Assembly: GCA_002838815.1 (NCBI GenBank)
Contig: LQGW01000051.1
Span: forward strand, 1 to 64,000
From: Clostridiaceae bacterium JG1575
GTDB lineage: Bacteria > Bacillota > Clostridia > Clostridiales > Clostridiaceae
DNA: 64,000 bases
Reading direction: 5' to 3'
In this document: piece by piece, positions 42,735-51,798 of the stretch
Layout: each line of letters starts with the position of its first letter
Position numbering within the stretch: position 1 is the stretch's first letter
The notes under the pieces: generated by a model
What the model was told of the DNA's origin: nothing
The model's database searches: none
Seen by the model: the letters and a program-made list of their open reading frames with translations, nothing else
Translations under genes and position numbers: made by a program

Positions 42735-42788
42735 CATCCAAAAGCCCTGCAAGGCCAAAGCTTCTTGGCCTTGCAGGGCTTTTGGATG
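42735..42788. terminator. bidirectional terminator with 24-bp perfect arms
   Basis: An unusually long perfect stem (42735-42758 with 42765-42788) around a six-base loop lies between the dehydrogenase gene and the convergent MFS gene. Confidence 0.9.
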
Positions 42789-42858
42789 AAATGGAATTCG
42801 CCGAGCCTCTTTGAGTGCTAAGGGGCGAAGGGATTGGGGATGGCTTTTTCAATCCTTT

Positions 42859-44178
42859 TTATTTTCGGGCGAAGCCGGCGGCAATGCGCAAAAACGGCAG
42901 GGAGGAGCGCTTGGGTCGGCCGGGGCCGCTTTTGGCGGCGGGATCCCGCCGCCAGCGTATGAGAAAGGCCAGGGCGCCTAAAAGGCGGATGGCAGCGGAT
43001 ACGTAGAGGGCATGGTAGACGCTGAAGGTCTTTAAAATCAGCTCCCCTAAAAAGGGTGAGATAAAGAGGGTGACGTTGGTTAAGGTGGTGTGTAAGGCCG
43101 TGCACATCATGACCTCCTCGGGCGGCGCAGATTCTAGGAGCGAGCCCAAAATGACCACTGTTACTCCAGAGGTGAAGATGCCCATGGAGATGCTCATAAT
43201 GGCGTTGATGGGCAACGTTCGAGATAGGGCGTAAAGGACGGGACTGATGGCCATACCCATACAGACCACGGCGGTGGTGAACTTATAGCCGTGGCGGCGG
43301 ATGTGGTTGGCCCAGAAATTGTAAGAAAGAACCATGAAGAGCGAACTCATGACGTTGATGAGGGTCAGCCAAAGTTCGTTGGCTTTTAAGACGTTGATCT
43401 GATAGAAGTTGAAGAGCGGCCAGCCCATTTGCCAGCCAAAGTGAAAGAGCAGCGAGCAAAGAAGAAAGCTGCGGAATTCCCGATGGGCCAGAGCCGACTG
43501 GAAGGAGGCCTTGGGGGAGAATTTTTTTTGCGGCGGGGGCGTCGTCACTTCGTGAATCTTCGAGAGGGTACGGATTTCGAAGAGGCCGAAGACGACGGAG
43601 CTCAAAAAAAAGAGTTGATAGATGAGAAGCACCGCTTGATTGTTTTTGGGATCGGGCAAGCTCAGCACAAATCCCGCCAAAGCGGAAAAGCAAATCATGA
43701 TCACCTGGGAGAGCTTGTTGCGGGTGGAAAGGGCGCCCGCGCGGTCTTGGGGTGAAAAGATGCTGCCCGTCCAGCTTTGTAGAGCCGTCTGAGCGATGCT
43801 CTCGGGCAGGTTCATCAAGCTAAAGAGCACCACGAAGGCGTAGGCTCGCAAGGGCTGGGGAAGATAAGGGGTCGCAAGCAGAAGCAGGGGGAAAAACCGC
43901 GACAAGTAGAAGAAACGCCGCATGATGCGGCCCTTATTTTGGGCGCGAGAAATCAGTAGGATCCCCGGAAGGGTCGTCAGCACCGCCACGAATCCCGGCA
44001 AGGCATTGAACAGGGAATAGTGCAGGGAGGTGGCACCCAGCCGATCCATGAATTTTGGCGCGTAGGTACGAGAGAAGATGGTGACGATGGTAAAAAGGAT
44101 TCCGTTGAGCGTATAGTATTTTAGGTTGTCGTCTCGGCCCAAAAGGCCCGTCAAGCGACGCTTCTTCGGTGGTTTCAT
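42859..44178 (-). CDS. MFS-type transporter
   Basis: 439 residues from the ATG at 44178 (GGAGGG site). Twelve hydrophobic segments with two basic loops (for example KGRIMRRFFYL and HIRRHGYKFT) and a central cytosolic linker fit the major facilitator fold. No drug- or sugar-specific motif can be recognised, so the substrate is unknown. The ribosome site and start are clear. Its -10 and spacer overlap the arm of the upstream pncB terminator, so the two minus-strand genes are adjacent but separately initiated. Confidence 0.85.
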   Translation of the reverse strand: MKPPKKRRLTGLLGRDDNLKYYTLNGILFTIVTIFSRTYAPKFMDRLGATSLHYSLFNALPGFVAVLTTLPGILLISRAQNKGRIMRRFFYLSRFFPLLLLATPYLPQPLRAYAFVVLFSLMNLPESIAQTALQSWTGSIFSPQDRAGALSTRNKLSQVIMICFSALAGFVLSLPDPKNNQAVLLIYQLFFLSSVVFGLFEIRTLSKIHEVTTPPPQKKFSPKASFQSALAHREFRSFLLCSLLFHFGWQMGWPLFNFYQINVLKANELWLTLINVMSSLFMVLSYNFWANHIRRHGYKFTTAVVCMGMAISPVLYALSRTLPINAIMSISMGIFTSGVTVVILGSLLESAPPEEVMMCTALHTTLTNVTLFISPFLGELILKTFSVYHALYVSAAIRLLGALAFLIRWRRDPAAKSGPGRPKRSSLPFLRIAAGFARK

Positions 44179-44236
44179 AAGGAGCCCTCCACGATGCGTT
44201 AAAAAGAGCCCGAGCGATGCCAGGGCTATTGACCTT

Positions 44237-44265
44237 ATTATACCCAAAGAAGGGAGGGATTGACA
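44237..44265 (-). promoter_or_regulatory. promoter of the MFS gene
   Basis: Minus strand: perfect TATAAT (44237-44242) with TGTCAA (44260-44265) 17 bp upstream. Its spacer lies inside the right arm of the pncB terminator. Confidence 0.5.
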
Positions 44266-44305
44266 GCCAAGGCAAGGCCAAAGCGAGAAATCCCTCCCTT
44301 CTTTG
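44245..44305 (-). terminator. long inverted repeat after pncB
   Basis: CAAAGAAGGGAGGGATT (44245-44261) pairs perfectly with AATCCCTCCCTTCTTTG (44289-44305), 17-bp arms and a 27-base loop. It lies just after the pncB stop and overlaps the MFS promoter. T-run absent. Confidence 0.75.
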
Positions 44306-44326
44306 AGGGGGGCGCCGGAGCAAGGG

Positions 44327-45817
44327 CTACTCCATTTCGGCGAAACGGTCCGTCAGTTCGTTGAGCAGATCCTGCTTGGTCTGCCAAAGGTTTTTGGACA
44401 GATCGACGTAATACTTATGGGGGTTTTCCAAGCGCTTGACTTCATCCCAAAACTTGTTCATTTCGCCCTTGGAATACTGAGCGATGTCTTTTACGCTGGG
44501 GCTTTCGTAGACGCAGCGGCCTTGTTTGAAAATTTGAACCTGCAGCTGCTTGGCGTAAAAATGGCGAAGGGTCTTTTTCTTCCAGGTATAGATGGGGTCA
44601 AAGATCGTCAAGGGCGCCTGTTCATCAAGGACTTCATCATGATGGCAGATGACGTCCGCCAGGGCCAAATCATCTTTTTGCGAGAAGATGCGATAGATTT
44701 TCTTAAAGCCCGGCGTGGTGATTTTTTCTTCATTCTCCGAAAGCTTGATGCGGGGGCTGGGGCGGCCCATTTCATCGTCCACGGCCACGAGTTTATACAC
44801 CCCGCCAAAGACGGGCTCGGATTTCGCCGTAATGAGGCGCTCGCCTACGCCGAAGCCGTCGATGCAGGCGCCTTGAGAGAGGACGTCCCGAATGATGAAT
44901 TCGTCCAAGGAGTTGGAGACCAGGATTTTGACGTCGGAGAAGCCTGCTTCATCCAAAAGCACTCGGGCTTCCTTCGTCAGGTAGGTGATATCCCCAGAAT
45001 CAATGCGGATGCCCCTGGGGCGATGTCCCTTGGGCACCACCACTTCGTTGAATACGCGAATCGCGTTGGGAATACCGGACTTTAGTGTATTGTAGGTGTC
45101 CACCAAGAGCGTGCATTGGTCGGGATAGGTTTTGGCATAGGCTTTGAAGGCCTCGTATTCTGAATCAAACATCTGAATCCAGGAATGCGCCATGGTTCCA
45201 GACACCGGGATGTCAAACATCATCCCCGCCATGGTGTTGGCCGTGCCGATGCAGCCGGCGATGACTGCTGCCCTTGCGCCATAGGTGGCGCCGTCGTAGC
45301 CCTGCGCTCTGCGAGAGCCAAATTCCATGACGCCCCGTCCCTCGGCGGCTCGTACGATGCGGCTGGATTTTGTTGCGATGAGGGTTTGGTGGTTGATGGT
45401 GAGCAACACCATGGTCTCCAAGAGTTGAGCCTGCATTACCGGACCCCGTACGGTGACAAGGGGCTCGTTGGGAAACACCGGGGTACCCTCTGGGATGGCA
45501 TAGACATCGCAGGTAAAGCGGAAGGTGCGTAAAAAGTCGATGAAGGGCGCGCTGAATAGGTTTAGGCTCTGCAAATAGGTGATGTCTTCTTCGGTGAAAC
45601 CCAATTCGTTGATGTATTCGATGAGCTGCTGGACGCCGGCCATGATGCCGTAACCGCCGTCGTCGGGGATGCGTCGAAAATACATGTCAAAGTAAGCGAT
45701 GCGATCTTGCATGTTGTTGTCCAGATAGCCATTGCCCATGGTGAGCTCATAAAAATCTGTGAGCATGGTGAGATTTCGGGGTTCCCGCACGTTGAAGCGG
45801 CGTTCTTTAAGATCCAT
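44327..45817 (-). CDS. pncB: nicotinate phosphoribosyltransferase
   Basis: 496 residues from the ATG at 45817 (AGGAACCTC upstream). It begins TMLTDFYELTMGNGY, the hallmark of the family; the phosphoribosyl pocket segment MEFGSRRAQG near 165 and RIDSGDITYL near 280 are present, plus the catalytic histidine in MAHSWIQMF. The enzyme makes nicotinate mononucleotide from nicotinate and PRPP in NAD salvage. It has the long (about 490) form seen in Firmicutes. It is divergent from the helicase gene, with interleaved inverted repeats between them. Confidence 0.95.
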   Translation of the reverse strand: MDLKERRFNVREPRNLTMLTDFYELTMGNGYLDNNMQDRIAYFDMYFRRIPDDGGYGIMAGVQQLIEYINELGFTEEDITYLQSLNLFSAPFIDFLRTFRFTCDVYAIPEGTPVFPNEPLVTVRGPVMQAQLLETMVLLTINHQTLIATKSSRIVRAAEGRGVMEFGSRRAQGYDGATYGARAAVIAGCIGTANTMAGMMFDIPVSGTMAHSWIQMFDSEYEAFKAYAKTYPDQCTLLVDTYNTLKSGIPNAIRVFNEVVVPKGHRPRGIRIDSGDITYLTKEARVLLDEAGFSDVKILVSNSLDEFIIRDVLSQGACIDGFGVGERLITAKSEPVFGGVYKLVAVDDEMGRPSPRIKLSENEEKITTPGFKKIYRIFSQKDDLALADVICHHDEVLDEQAPLTIFDPIYTWKKKTLRHFYAKQLQVQIFKQGRCVYESPSVKDIAQYSKGEMNKFWDEVKRLENPHKYYVDLSKNLWQTKQDLLNELTDRFAEME

Positions 45818-45880
45818 GTGGAGGTTCCTATCCTTTTCTGTTTGATGGTGGTTCGTATTACCCATAATATAGCCCAAAGG

Positions 45881-45918
45881 GCGCTATGTGGCAAAGAGTT
45901 TAGCGCTTTGTTTGCCAC
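45881..45918. promoter_or_regulatory. interleaved inverted repeats in the pncB/helicase divergent region
   Basis: GCGCTA (45881-45886) pairs with TAGCGC (45901-45906), and GTGGCAAA (45888-45895) with TTTGCCAC (45911-45918). The two palindromes interlock. They could be overlapping operators for the divergent genes or a pseudoknot in the helicase leader. Confidence 0.5.
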
Positions 45919-45948
45919 GGGCCCATTTGAAAAAGAGAGGGTGGAACA

Positions 45949-47832
45949 ATGACTTTAGATCCATGGCAAGAAGCGGCTCGAACCAGCATCGCTCGGCAAA
46001 CGTTGTTGGTGGCTCCGCCGGGTTCTGGAAAAACCACCGTGTTGTTGCAAAAAATCCACTTTTTAATGGACGAGATCGGTGTTTTGCCCGAAGAGATGCT
46101 GGTGGTAACGTTCTCTCGAGCGGCCGCACAAACCATGGCGCAGCGCTTTGGCAAATCCGCTGAGACCACGCCGTATTTTGGCACCTTGCACGCATTTGCC
46201 CGTCGAGTTCTCTTGCAACAAGGGGAGTCGGCCCCGTTAATCACTCCGGCCCAAGCAAGAGAAGCCCTAGAGCAGGCGGCGTGTCGCTATGAGCTCTCTT
46301 TTTTGGCGGTGGAAAAGGCCTTGGGGGAGTTCTCCTGCGCCCGAGCGAAGAATCAGGGGGCCAAAGAGGTCCTTCCCTTGGCGGCCTTGGTGCGCGAAGA
46401 CTATACAGCCTATAAAAAAGAACACGGTCTTTTGGACTTTGAGGACCTGCAAGAGCATCTATTGACCCTTTTGCAGGATCCCGTGAAGGGGCCAAAGATC
46501 GCATCTCCCTACCGCTGGGTGCTGGCGGATGAATTCCAAGATTTCAACGATTTGCAGCTGAGCCTTTTGCAGGAGCTGACCAAGAGGGCCTCGTTTTTTG
46601 GGGTCGGGGATGAGGATCAATGCATCTATGCCTTTCGGGGGGCGAATCCTCGGGCCATGGTGCACTTTTCCGAGTACTTTATGCAAGCAGAAGTGCTGTA
46701 CCTTCGCCGCAATTATCGAAGCGCCGCCGCCATCGTACGCTTTGCCGATGCGGCCATCCGAAACAATAAGTTGCGCAACCCCAAGGTGATTGAAGGGGCC
46801 CGAAGCGAGGAGGGGACGGTGGAGATCCTCAGCATAGCCTCCGAAGAGGAAGCGGTAGACGCGGTGATTCGCCGCCACCATCGATGCGATCCACCCCCGA
46901 AGGATGCTCTCTTGGTACGGACCCATGCTCAAATGCAGGACATCGCTCGGCTGCTTTTAAAAAAGGGCGTGCCTTTTGGTCTTTTGGATCAGCCCTTCGA
47001 TCCGTACCAGCGGCCCGCGCCTCGGCTTTTTTGTTCGTTGTTCCGCTTGGCCTTGGATGTTGAAGGCAGCACAGGGCTTGAGGCCCTCACAGTTTTTCCC
47101 AAGGGATTGCCTCGGGGGATCCTGGCGCGTTATGAGGCGCAAAAAACGAAGGGTCTTCGTGCGCTGTTAGACCCCGAGGGCCCTTTGACTCGGGATCAAA
47201 TTCATCAGCTTCGACGGTTTTATAGGGACTTGGAGCGACTGCGCTCGCTTTCTTTAAAAGAAGCCATTGCTTATGCGCTCTACGTCATGAGGTATTATAA
47301 GAATCTCCAGGAGATGGCATTGAAGAGCGGGGTTCCCGCAGCGGATCTTTTGCAGGAGGTCCAAGAGATGGGTCAAGAGCTCTCCTTGGATCCATCCTTG
47401 GAGGAATTTGTCCGCTTTTTGGCGGGTTGGCAAGTGGTCCTTGCCCAAACGCGCCAGGAATTCGCCCTAACCCTCTCCACCTTGCATGGAGTGAAGGGCA
47501 TGGAATTTGACGGGGTGTTTATGATGGATTGCGTTCAAGGATCCATTCCCCATGAAAAGGCCGGCTCGGATCTGGAGGCGGAGCGGCGTCTCTACTACGT
47601 GGGGCTGACCCGGGCCAAAGAGGCGCTGACGCTTCTTGTGCCCGAAACCTTAAAAGGCATCCCACAAACGCCTTCGCAGTTCTTGCCTGAGGACTGGGTC
47701 ATAGGGGCAAGGGAAGTGGCCTCGAGCAAGCAAGGGAGGCGGTTTTATGAGGGGAAGGGACTTGCAGCACTGAAAAAGATCGTTCGCGCGGGCAGGACCT
47801 TGGGAAGCTCCTCGTTGGGCGGCCGTCCTTGA
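45949..47832 (+). CDS. UvrD/Rep-type SF1 DNA helicase
   Basis: 627 residues. SF1 motifs are complete: Walker A PPGSGKTT, VVTFSRAAA, the motif II region VLADEFQDFND, GDEDQCIYAFRGA, a YRSA segment, TLHGVKGMEFD and YYVGLTRAKE. The motif II sequence is DEFQD where PcrA/UvrD have DEYQD, a mild change. The protein is about 100 residues shorter than PcrA, mostly at the C-terminus, so it lacks the ribosome/RNA polymerase-binding tail and may be a specialised paralogue. The function is DNA unwinding in repair or restart, exact role unknown. It is followed by an RluA gene that has its own -10 element. Confidence 0.92.
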   Translation: MTLDPWQEAARTSIARQTLLVAPPGSGKTTVLLQKIHFLMDEIGVLPEEMLVVTFSRAAAQTMAQRFGKSAETTPYFGTLHAFARRVLLQQGESAPLITPAQAREALEQAACRYELSFLAVEKALGEFSCARAKNQGAKEVLPLAALVREDYTAYKKEHGLLDFEDLQEHLLTLLQDPVKGPKIASPYRWVLADEFQDFNDLQLSLLQELTKRASFFGVGDEDQCIYAFRGANPRAMVHFSEYFMQAEVLYLRRNYRSAAAIVRFADAAIRNNKLRNPKVIEGARSEEGTVEILSIASEEEAVDAVIRRHHRCDPPPKDALLVRTHAQMQDIARLLLKKGVPFGLLDQPFDPYQRPAPRLFCSLFRLALDVEGSTGLEALTVFPKGLPRGILARYEAQKTKGLRALLDPEGPLTRDQIHQLRRFYRDLERLRSLSLKEAIAYALYVMRYYKNLQEMALKSGVPAADLLQEVQEMGQELSLDPSLEEFVRFLAGWQVVLAQTRQEFALTLSTLHGVKGMEFDGVFMMDCVQGSIPHEKAGSDLEAERRLYYVGLTRAKEALTLLVPETLKGIPQTPSQFLPEDWVIGAREVASSKQGRRFYEGKGLAALKKIVRAGRTLGSSSLGGRP

Positions 47833-47868
47833 AGGATTTTGGCGTATTCCCTAGGGAAGCTGAAATTT

Positions 47869-47877
47869 TGTTATAAT
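47869..47877 (+). promoter_or_regulatory. extended -10 promoter of the RluA-family gene
   Basis: TGT followed by perfect TATAAT, about 30 bases before the start. No clear -35. Confidence 0.55.
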
Positions 47878-47907
47878 CAGGAGAATGAATGAAAGGACTT
47901 GATGCCA

Positions 47908-48870
47908 ATGAAATGTCAGATAGGACCCAATGACGCCGGTCAAACGGTGCAAAAATACGTTAAAAAACTCATGAGGGATGTGCCGCTCTCGGCCATCCAT
48001 AAGGCCTTTCGCAAGGGTGATGTGCGCCTGAACGAGCAAAAGGCAGACCCCAAGGATCGCTTGAGTGAAGGCGACGCCTTGGAAATTCGCTACCTGGATT
48101 CCCGAAAGGCAGAAACCCCCAAGGAATTCATCCAGGCCAGTGCGGACTTTAAAATCATCTATGAGGATGCTTCGCTGCTGTTTATTGAAAAATGGCCCGG
48201 GGTGTTGGTGCACCCGGACGGCTCCGAGGCGCCCAGCCTCACCGATTACGTGCTGTCCTACCTGGCTGAAAAAGGGGATTACAACCCTGCGGCCGAAAAC
48301 ACCTTTTCGCCCTCGCCCCTCAATCGTTTGGATCGCAACACCTCGGGCCTTGTCATCTTCGGCAAGACCGCTCAAGGGACAAGGGAATTTGCCGCACTGC
48401 AGCAGCAGGGGGGCTTAAAAAAGGAGTATACGGCCCTCATTAAGGGGCGCTTGGCCGATGGGATCCATGAAGCCTATATTGAAAAGGAAGAGGACCGCAA
48501 CCTCTCCAAAATCTATGAGGAGCCAGGTCCCGGGCGCCGCCGCATCGCCATGGCGTCCAAAACCTTGACCTCCAACGGGATTTATTCTCTCGTAGCGCTG
48601 GATCTTATGACCGGTAGGAGCCATCAACTGCGTGCTCACTTGGCTCGCCTGGGAAATCCCATCGTGGGGGATCGAAAATACGGAGACAAGGCCGTCAACG
48701 CCTTTTTTGATAATAAATTTGGCTTGAAGTTCCAGTTCCTCTATGCCTACAAAGTCACCTTCGGCCCCACGGAAGGGACGCTGTCCCCCTTGAGCGGGCG
48801 AACCATCGCGGTGAAGCTGCCGCCTCTTTTTCGGAAGATCCGTAACGAAGTCTTCCGCTTGGACCTTTAA
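47908..48870 (+). CDS. RluA-family pseudouridine synthase
   Basis: 321 residues; the ATG at 47908 fits the AAAGGA site better than the ATG six bases upstream or a TTG before it. An S4 RNA-binding domain (about 10-70) precedes the catalytic domain; the catalytic aspartate is in PLNRLDRNTSGL, where most members have HRLDR, so His is replaced by Asn. RluC/RluD-type 23S rRNA and tRNA enzymes share this layout. The target uridine cannot be assigned. The flippase gene follows after 33 bases. Confidence 0.93.
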   Translation: MKCQIGPNDAGQTVQKYVKKLMRDVPLSAIHKAFRKGDVRLNEQKADPKDRLSEGDALEIRYLDSRKAETPKEFIQASADFKIIYEDASLLFIEKWPGVLVHPDGSEAPSLTDYVLSYLAEKGDYNPAAENTFSPSPLNRLDRNTSGLVIFGKTAQGTREFAALQQQGGLKKEYTALIKGRLADGIHEAYIEKEEDRNLSKIYEEPGPGRRRIAMASKTLTSNGIYSLVALDLMTGRSHQLRAHLARLGNPIVGDRKYGDKAVNAFFDNKFGLKFQFLYAYKVTFGPTEGTLSPLSGRTIAVKLPPLFRKIRNEVFRLDL

Positions 48871-48903
48871 CAAGCCGCAGCATTCAAAGAAGAGGAGTTC
48901 ATC

Positions 48904-50499
48904 ATGTCCCCCACATTAAAAGAAGAAAGCACCTCAGAAGGCTTTCTCGCGCTTACCCTAGCGTCTTTTTTGGTCAAGCTGCTCTCCCTGATCTATGTTC
49001 CGTTGTTGTTGTATTTGATCAAGGCCGAGGCTCATGGCGTCTACATTACCGCTTATGATTTTTTCGCCTTTGCCTTTGTCATTACCAATGAGGGACTGAC
49101 CAAGGGGATTGCCCGCATGGTTTCCGACCGCATGGCCCGTGGCGATTTGGCCGGCGCCCACCAGGTCTTTCGCATGACCCGCCGGATGCTGCTGGTGTTA
49201 GGGCTGGCTGTGGGCGCGGCGTTGACCTTTGGAGCGGGCCCTCTCTCAGAGCTGGCGCAAGCCCCTAAGGCGCGAGAGGCTTTGACGCTGCTTGGCCCTT
49301 CCGTTGCGGTATGCTCGGTCTCCTCCGCCTATCGAGGCTATTTTCAAGGGCGCCGTGTTTTAAAGCAAAACGCCATCAGCATGGTGCTCGAGCAAAGCGC
49401 CAACGTGCTTTTTTCGTTGCTGTTTGCGGTTCTTTTGCTCCCCATCTCCATGGAAATGGGGGTGGCTGGGGCGACCAGCGGGACCCTCTTGGGCGCCTTG
49501 CTGTCCGTAGCCTACCTCATGTGGGTGCATCGGCGAACCCAGGAGAGCCCGGAGGCCCTTGGCAGCGCTTTGCGGGAGAACCGCACGGTTTTAAGAACCC
49601 TTTTGGCCTACACCCTTCCCTTATCCATCGCCACCGCCGCCACGCAATTTGGCAACATCATCGACGTCATCAACGTGAAGTCTCGCCTCGTGGTGAGCGG
49701 CTTAAGTACGGCCCAGGCAAATATTGCCTACTCGCAGCTTTCTTCCTGCAAGACCATGATCGCCGTACCGCTGACGGTGATGGCGGCCTTGGCCACCAGC
49801 CTATTTCCAGCCATTACCCGGGCGGTGGCCTTGGGGGATCGGGAAGAAGTGGCTCGTAAAGTCAATCTTTCGGTGAAGCTCAATTATCTTTTATGCTTCC
49901 CCTCGGCCGTGGGGCTGATGGTGGTGGCGGGACCGGCCAACCGGGCGATTTTTGATGGAGCGGCGGAGCGGGGCCTACTCATTGCCCTGGGCGCGGGGGT
50001 TGTGGTGTTCTCGGGCTTGATTCTCATCCAGACGGTGCTCTTGCAGGCCGCGGGTTACCAACGCCAAGTGCTCAAGCCGTTGATTTTGGGCATCGTGGTT
50101 AAGCTTTTATTCAATTACTTTTTGGTGGGCCAGCCCCAGTGGCGCGCACAGGGCGCCGTTGTGGGCAGCTACGCCCAATCCGTCGTGACGTTTCTTTTGT
50201 GTGAGCGCATCATCCGAGGCTCCTACCGCCTCGCTGTGCCCCACGGAGCGCTGGCGGCCAAGGCGGCTTTGGGGTCATTGCTCATGGGCGCCGTCCTTTG
50301 GGGCGTGCAACGGCTCGTCCCGGTCGCCCCTGGGCGCCTGGCCAATGCCGGACTGCTTTTGGGCCTGATGGTTTTGGGAATCTTCACCTACGGAGCCTGG
50401 ATTTTAGGGGCTCGGGCGGTAAAATTCCAGGAATTTTCAAATCTAGCCCCAAAACTAGCCCGAAAGCTTCCGCCGAGCTTTAAGAGATTCTTCGGCTGA
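48904..50499 (+). CDS. SpoVB-type oligosaccharide/lipid flippase
   Basis: 531 residues with about 14 hydrophobic segments and the MOP/polysaccharide exporter features: an early FLALTLASFLVKLLSLIYVP, a central ATQFGNIIDVINVKSR, and positively charged loops. The closest family is the SpoVB/YtgP group of MurJ-like flippases, which export lipid-linked cell-wall or polysaccharide precursors. SpoVB names only the family; there is no other sign of sporulation genes here. It may share a transcript with the RluA-type gene and ends at a strong terminator. Confidence 0.9.
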   Translation: MSPTLKEESTSEGFLALTLASFLVKLLSLIYVPLLLYLIKAEAHGVYITAYDFFAFAFVITNEGLTKGIARMVSDRMARGDLAGAHQVFRMTRRMLLVLGLAVGAALTFGAGPLSELAQAPKAREALTLLGPSVAVCSVSSAYRGYFQGRRVLKQNAISMVLEQSANVLFSLLFAVLLLPISMEMGVAGATSGTLLGALLSVAYLMWVHRRTQESPEALGSALRENRTVLRTLLAYTLPLSIATAATQFGNIIDVINVKSRLVVSGLSTAQANIAYSQLSSCKTMIAVPLTVMAALATSLFPAITRAVALGDREEVARKVNLSVKLNYLLCFPSAVGLMVVAGPANRAIFDGAAERGLLIALGAGVVVFSGLILIQTVLLQAAGYQRQVLKPLILGIVVKLLFNYFLVGQPQWRAQGAVVGSYAQSVVTFLLCERIIRGSYRLAVPHGALAAKAALGSLLMGAVLWGVQRLVPVAPGRLANAGLLLGLMVLGIFTYGAWILGARAVKFQEFSNLAPKLARKLPPSFKRFFG

Positions 50500-50526
50500 A
50501 GATGAAAAAAAGAGCGTCGTATCGGC

Positions 50527-50566
50527 GAAGGATTCCCTCACGGTGAGGGGATCCTTCTTCTTTTTT
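50527..50566 (+). terminator. Rho-independent terminator after the flippase gene
   Basis: GAAGGATTCCCTCA pairs with TGAGGGGATCCTTC around CGG, followed by a T-rich run. Confidence 0.9.
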
Positions 50567-50613
50567 GCGGCGAGAGCTTCGCGGACGATGCCCCACGACT
50601 TGACGGGAAACGA

Positions 50614-50619
50614 TATAAT
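50614..50619 (+). promoter_or_regulatory. -10 element for the phospholipase-C-like gene
   Basis: Perfect TATAAT about 50 bases before the start codon. No convincing -35. Confidence 0.45.
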
Positions 50620-50666
50620 AGAAGAGAACACTTAGGAATTTGGCGACCAGAAGGGAAGGAACCGCT

Positions 50667-51557
50667 ATGGAAGATTTTTTGATGAAAATCGACCCATCGT
50701 ATCGTCATCGAGCCAGCGGGTTCGAGAAAGTATTCGGCAAGGTGGCCCTAGGAGCCATGCGCCTGGCCAATCCCTTTAAAAAGTTTGCCTTTAAAACCCC
50801 TTGCTTGATGCATCGGTTCATCAACATCAAGGCCGTCCACATCCTGGAGGCTGAAGGGTATTATGAGGCGGCGGACTTTTATCGGGACCACATTCGTCCC
50901 TTGAATGAAGGGGCCACGTGGATCGACCAGGATTTTAAAAGCATTCACCATTTTTATCACTATAAGGAACAAAAAGGGTTGTTCGGATTTTCCGATGCCT
51001 TAACCCAGGCCCGGCGGTACCGGGATCAGATGATGGAACACGCTCGGAACAAAAATCTCACGAGAGCCCTTTTTTATACCGGCGTCATCTGTCATCTGAT
51101 GCAGGATATGACGGTACCCCAGCACATTGGGAATCACCTGCTCAACGCGCACCGCGAGTATGAGGTGTGGATTCTCTCAAAGTCTTGGGATACCATGGAT
51201 TTCACCGTGGAGCGTGGGATCAAGCGATACCCCCGGTTTGATCTTTACCTTCAAGAGACGGCCCGCTTCACGCAGCGGTGCTATGAACAATCGCTAACCA
51301 TGGACGATCGGGAAGAGGCTTTTCAATATCTGGCCACCACCTTGATTGCAAGGGCGCAGCATCTTACGGCAGGACTGCTTTTGGATCTCTATGAGGGATG
51401 GTTTTCCACCCTGGATAAATCCATGCATGAAAAGCGCCAGGCCCTTCGTAAGATAAAGGAAGGTACAAAGGATTCCATCAATGAGGCGCTTTGGATGCAA
51501 GAGGTACCCAAAGATGAAGATAAGAAGGCAACTGGGGAGCACGTGGACCTTCCTTAA
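50667..51557 (+). CDS. zinc-dependent phospholipase C-like protein without signal peptide
   Basis: 296 residues from the ATG at 50667 (AAGGAA site). It matches the zinc-dependent phospholipase C / alpha-toxin N-domain fold: WIDQDFKSIHHFYH near 90, and the metal-ligand helix CHLMQDMTVPQH near 150 followed by GNHLL and an HREYE segment. These Asp/His residues correspond to the three-zinc site. There is no signal peptide and no C-terminal C2-like domain, so unlike the toxin it is predicted to be cytosolic or to leave by another route. Clostridial members of this group are uncharacterised. A promoter and terminator flank it. Confidence 0.8.
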   Translation: MEDFLMKIDPSYRHRASGFEKVFGKVALGAMRLANPFKKFAFKTPCLMHRFINIKAVHILEAEGYYEAADFYRDHIRPLNEGATWIDQDFKSIHHFYHYKEQKGLFGFSDALTQARRYRDQMMEHARNKNLTRALFYTGVICHLMQDMTVPQHIGNHLLNAHREYEVWILSKSWDTMDFTVERGIKRYPRFDLYLQETARFTQRCYEQSLTMDDREEAFQYLATTLIARAQHLTAGLLLDLYEGWFSTLDKSMHEKRQALRKIKEGTKDSINEALWMQEVPKDEDKKATGEHVDLP

Positions 51558-51744
51558 GGTCGCGACAGATCCGCTGAGATTGCATGAACATGCAGTAAGG
51601 GGGTGGAAAATCATCCGTTACCGCCATTTTGTAGGCGCCTAAGGGGTTGCTTTTTGCCCAAAGGACTTGCTTTGGAAAAAAACTTGGCACAGGCGAGAGC
51701 AAATCATGGAGTTTCATAGTTTTTAGGCTCTTTATTGGGAGAAC

Positions 51745-51798
51745 GATATCGATTTCTCTTCTTTGAGAGAAATTTATCGATATCCAACGCCTTTTTTT
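51745..51798 (+). terminator. hairpin terminator upstream of the V-ATPase region
   Basis: GATATCGAT and ATCGATATC at the two ends (51745-51753 and 51776-51784) and TCTCT/AGAGA inside form a bulged hairpin; a run of seven T follows at 51792-51798. Confidence 0.75.

Noticed and set aside
44260-44265. TTGACA on the plus strand.
   Set aside because: No -10 follows at 16-18 bp and no plus-strand gene lies downstream; it sits in an inverted-repeat arm.
48904-50499. SpoVB-type flippase as evidence of sporulation.
   Set aside because: The family also occurs in non-sporulating bacteria, and no other sporulation gene is present in the window.
51478-51717. Minus-strand frame of about 79 codons at the start of the gene-free region.
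   Set aside because: It overlaps the end of the phospholipase-like gene and has no ribosome site.
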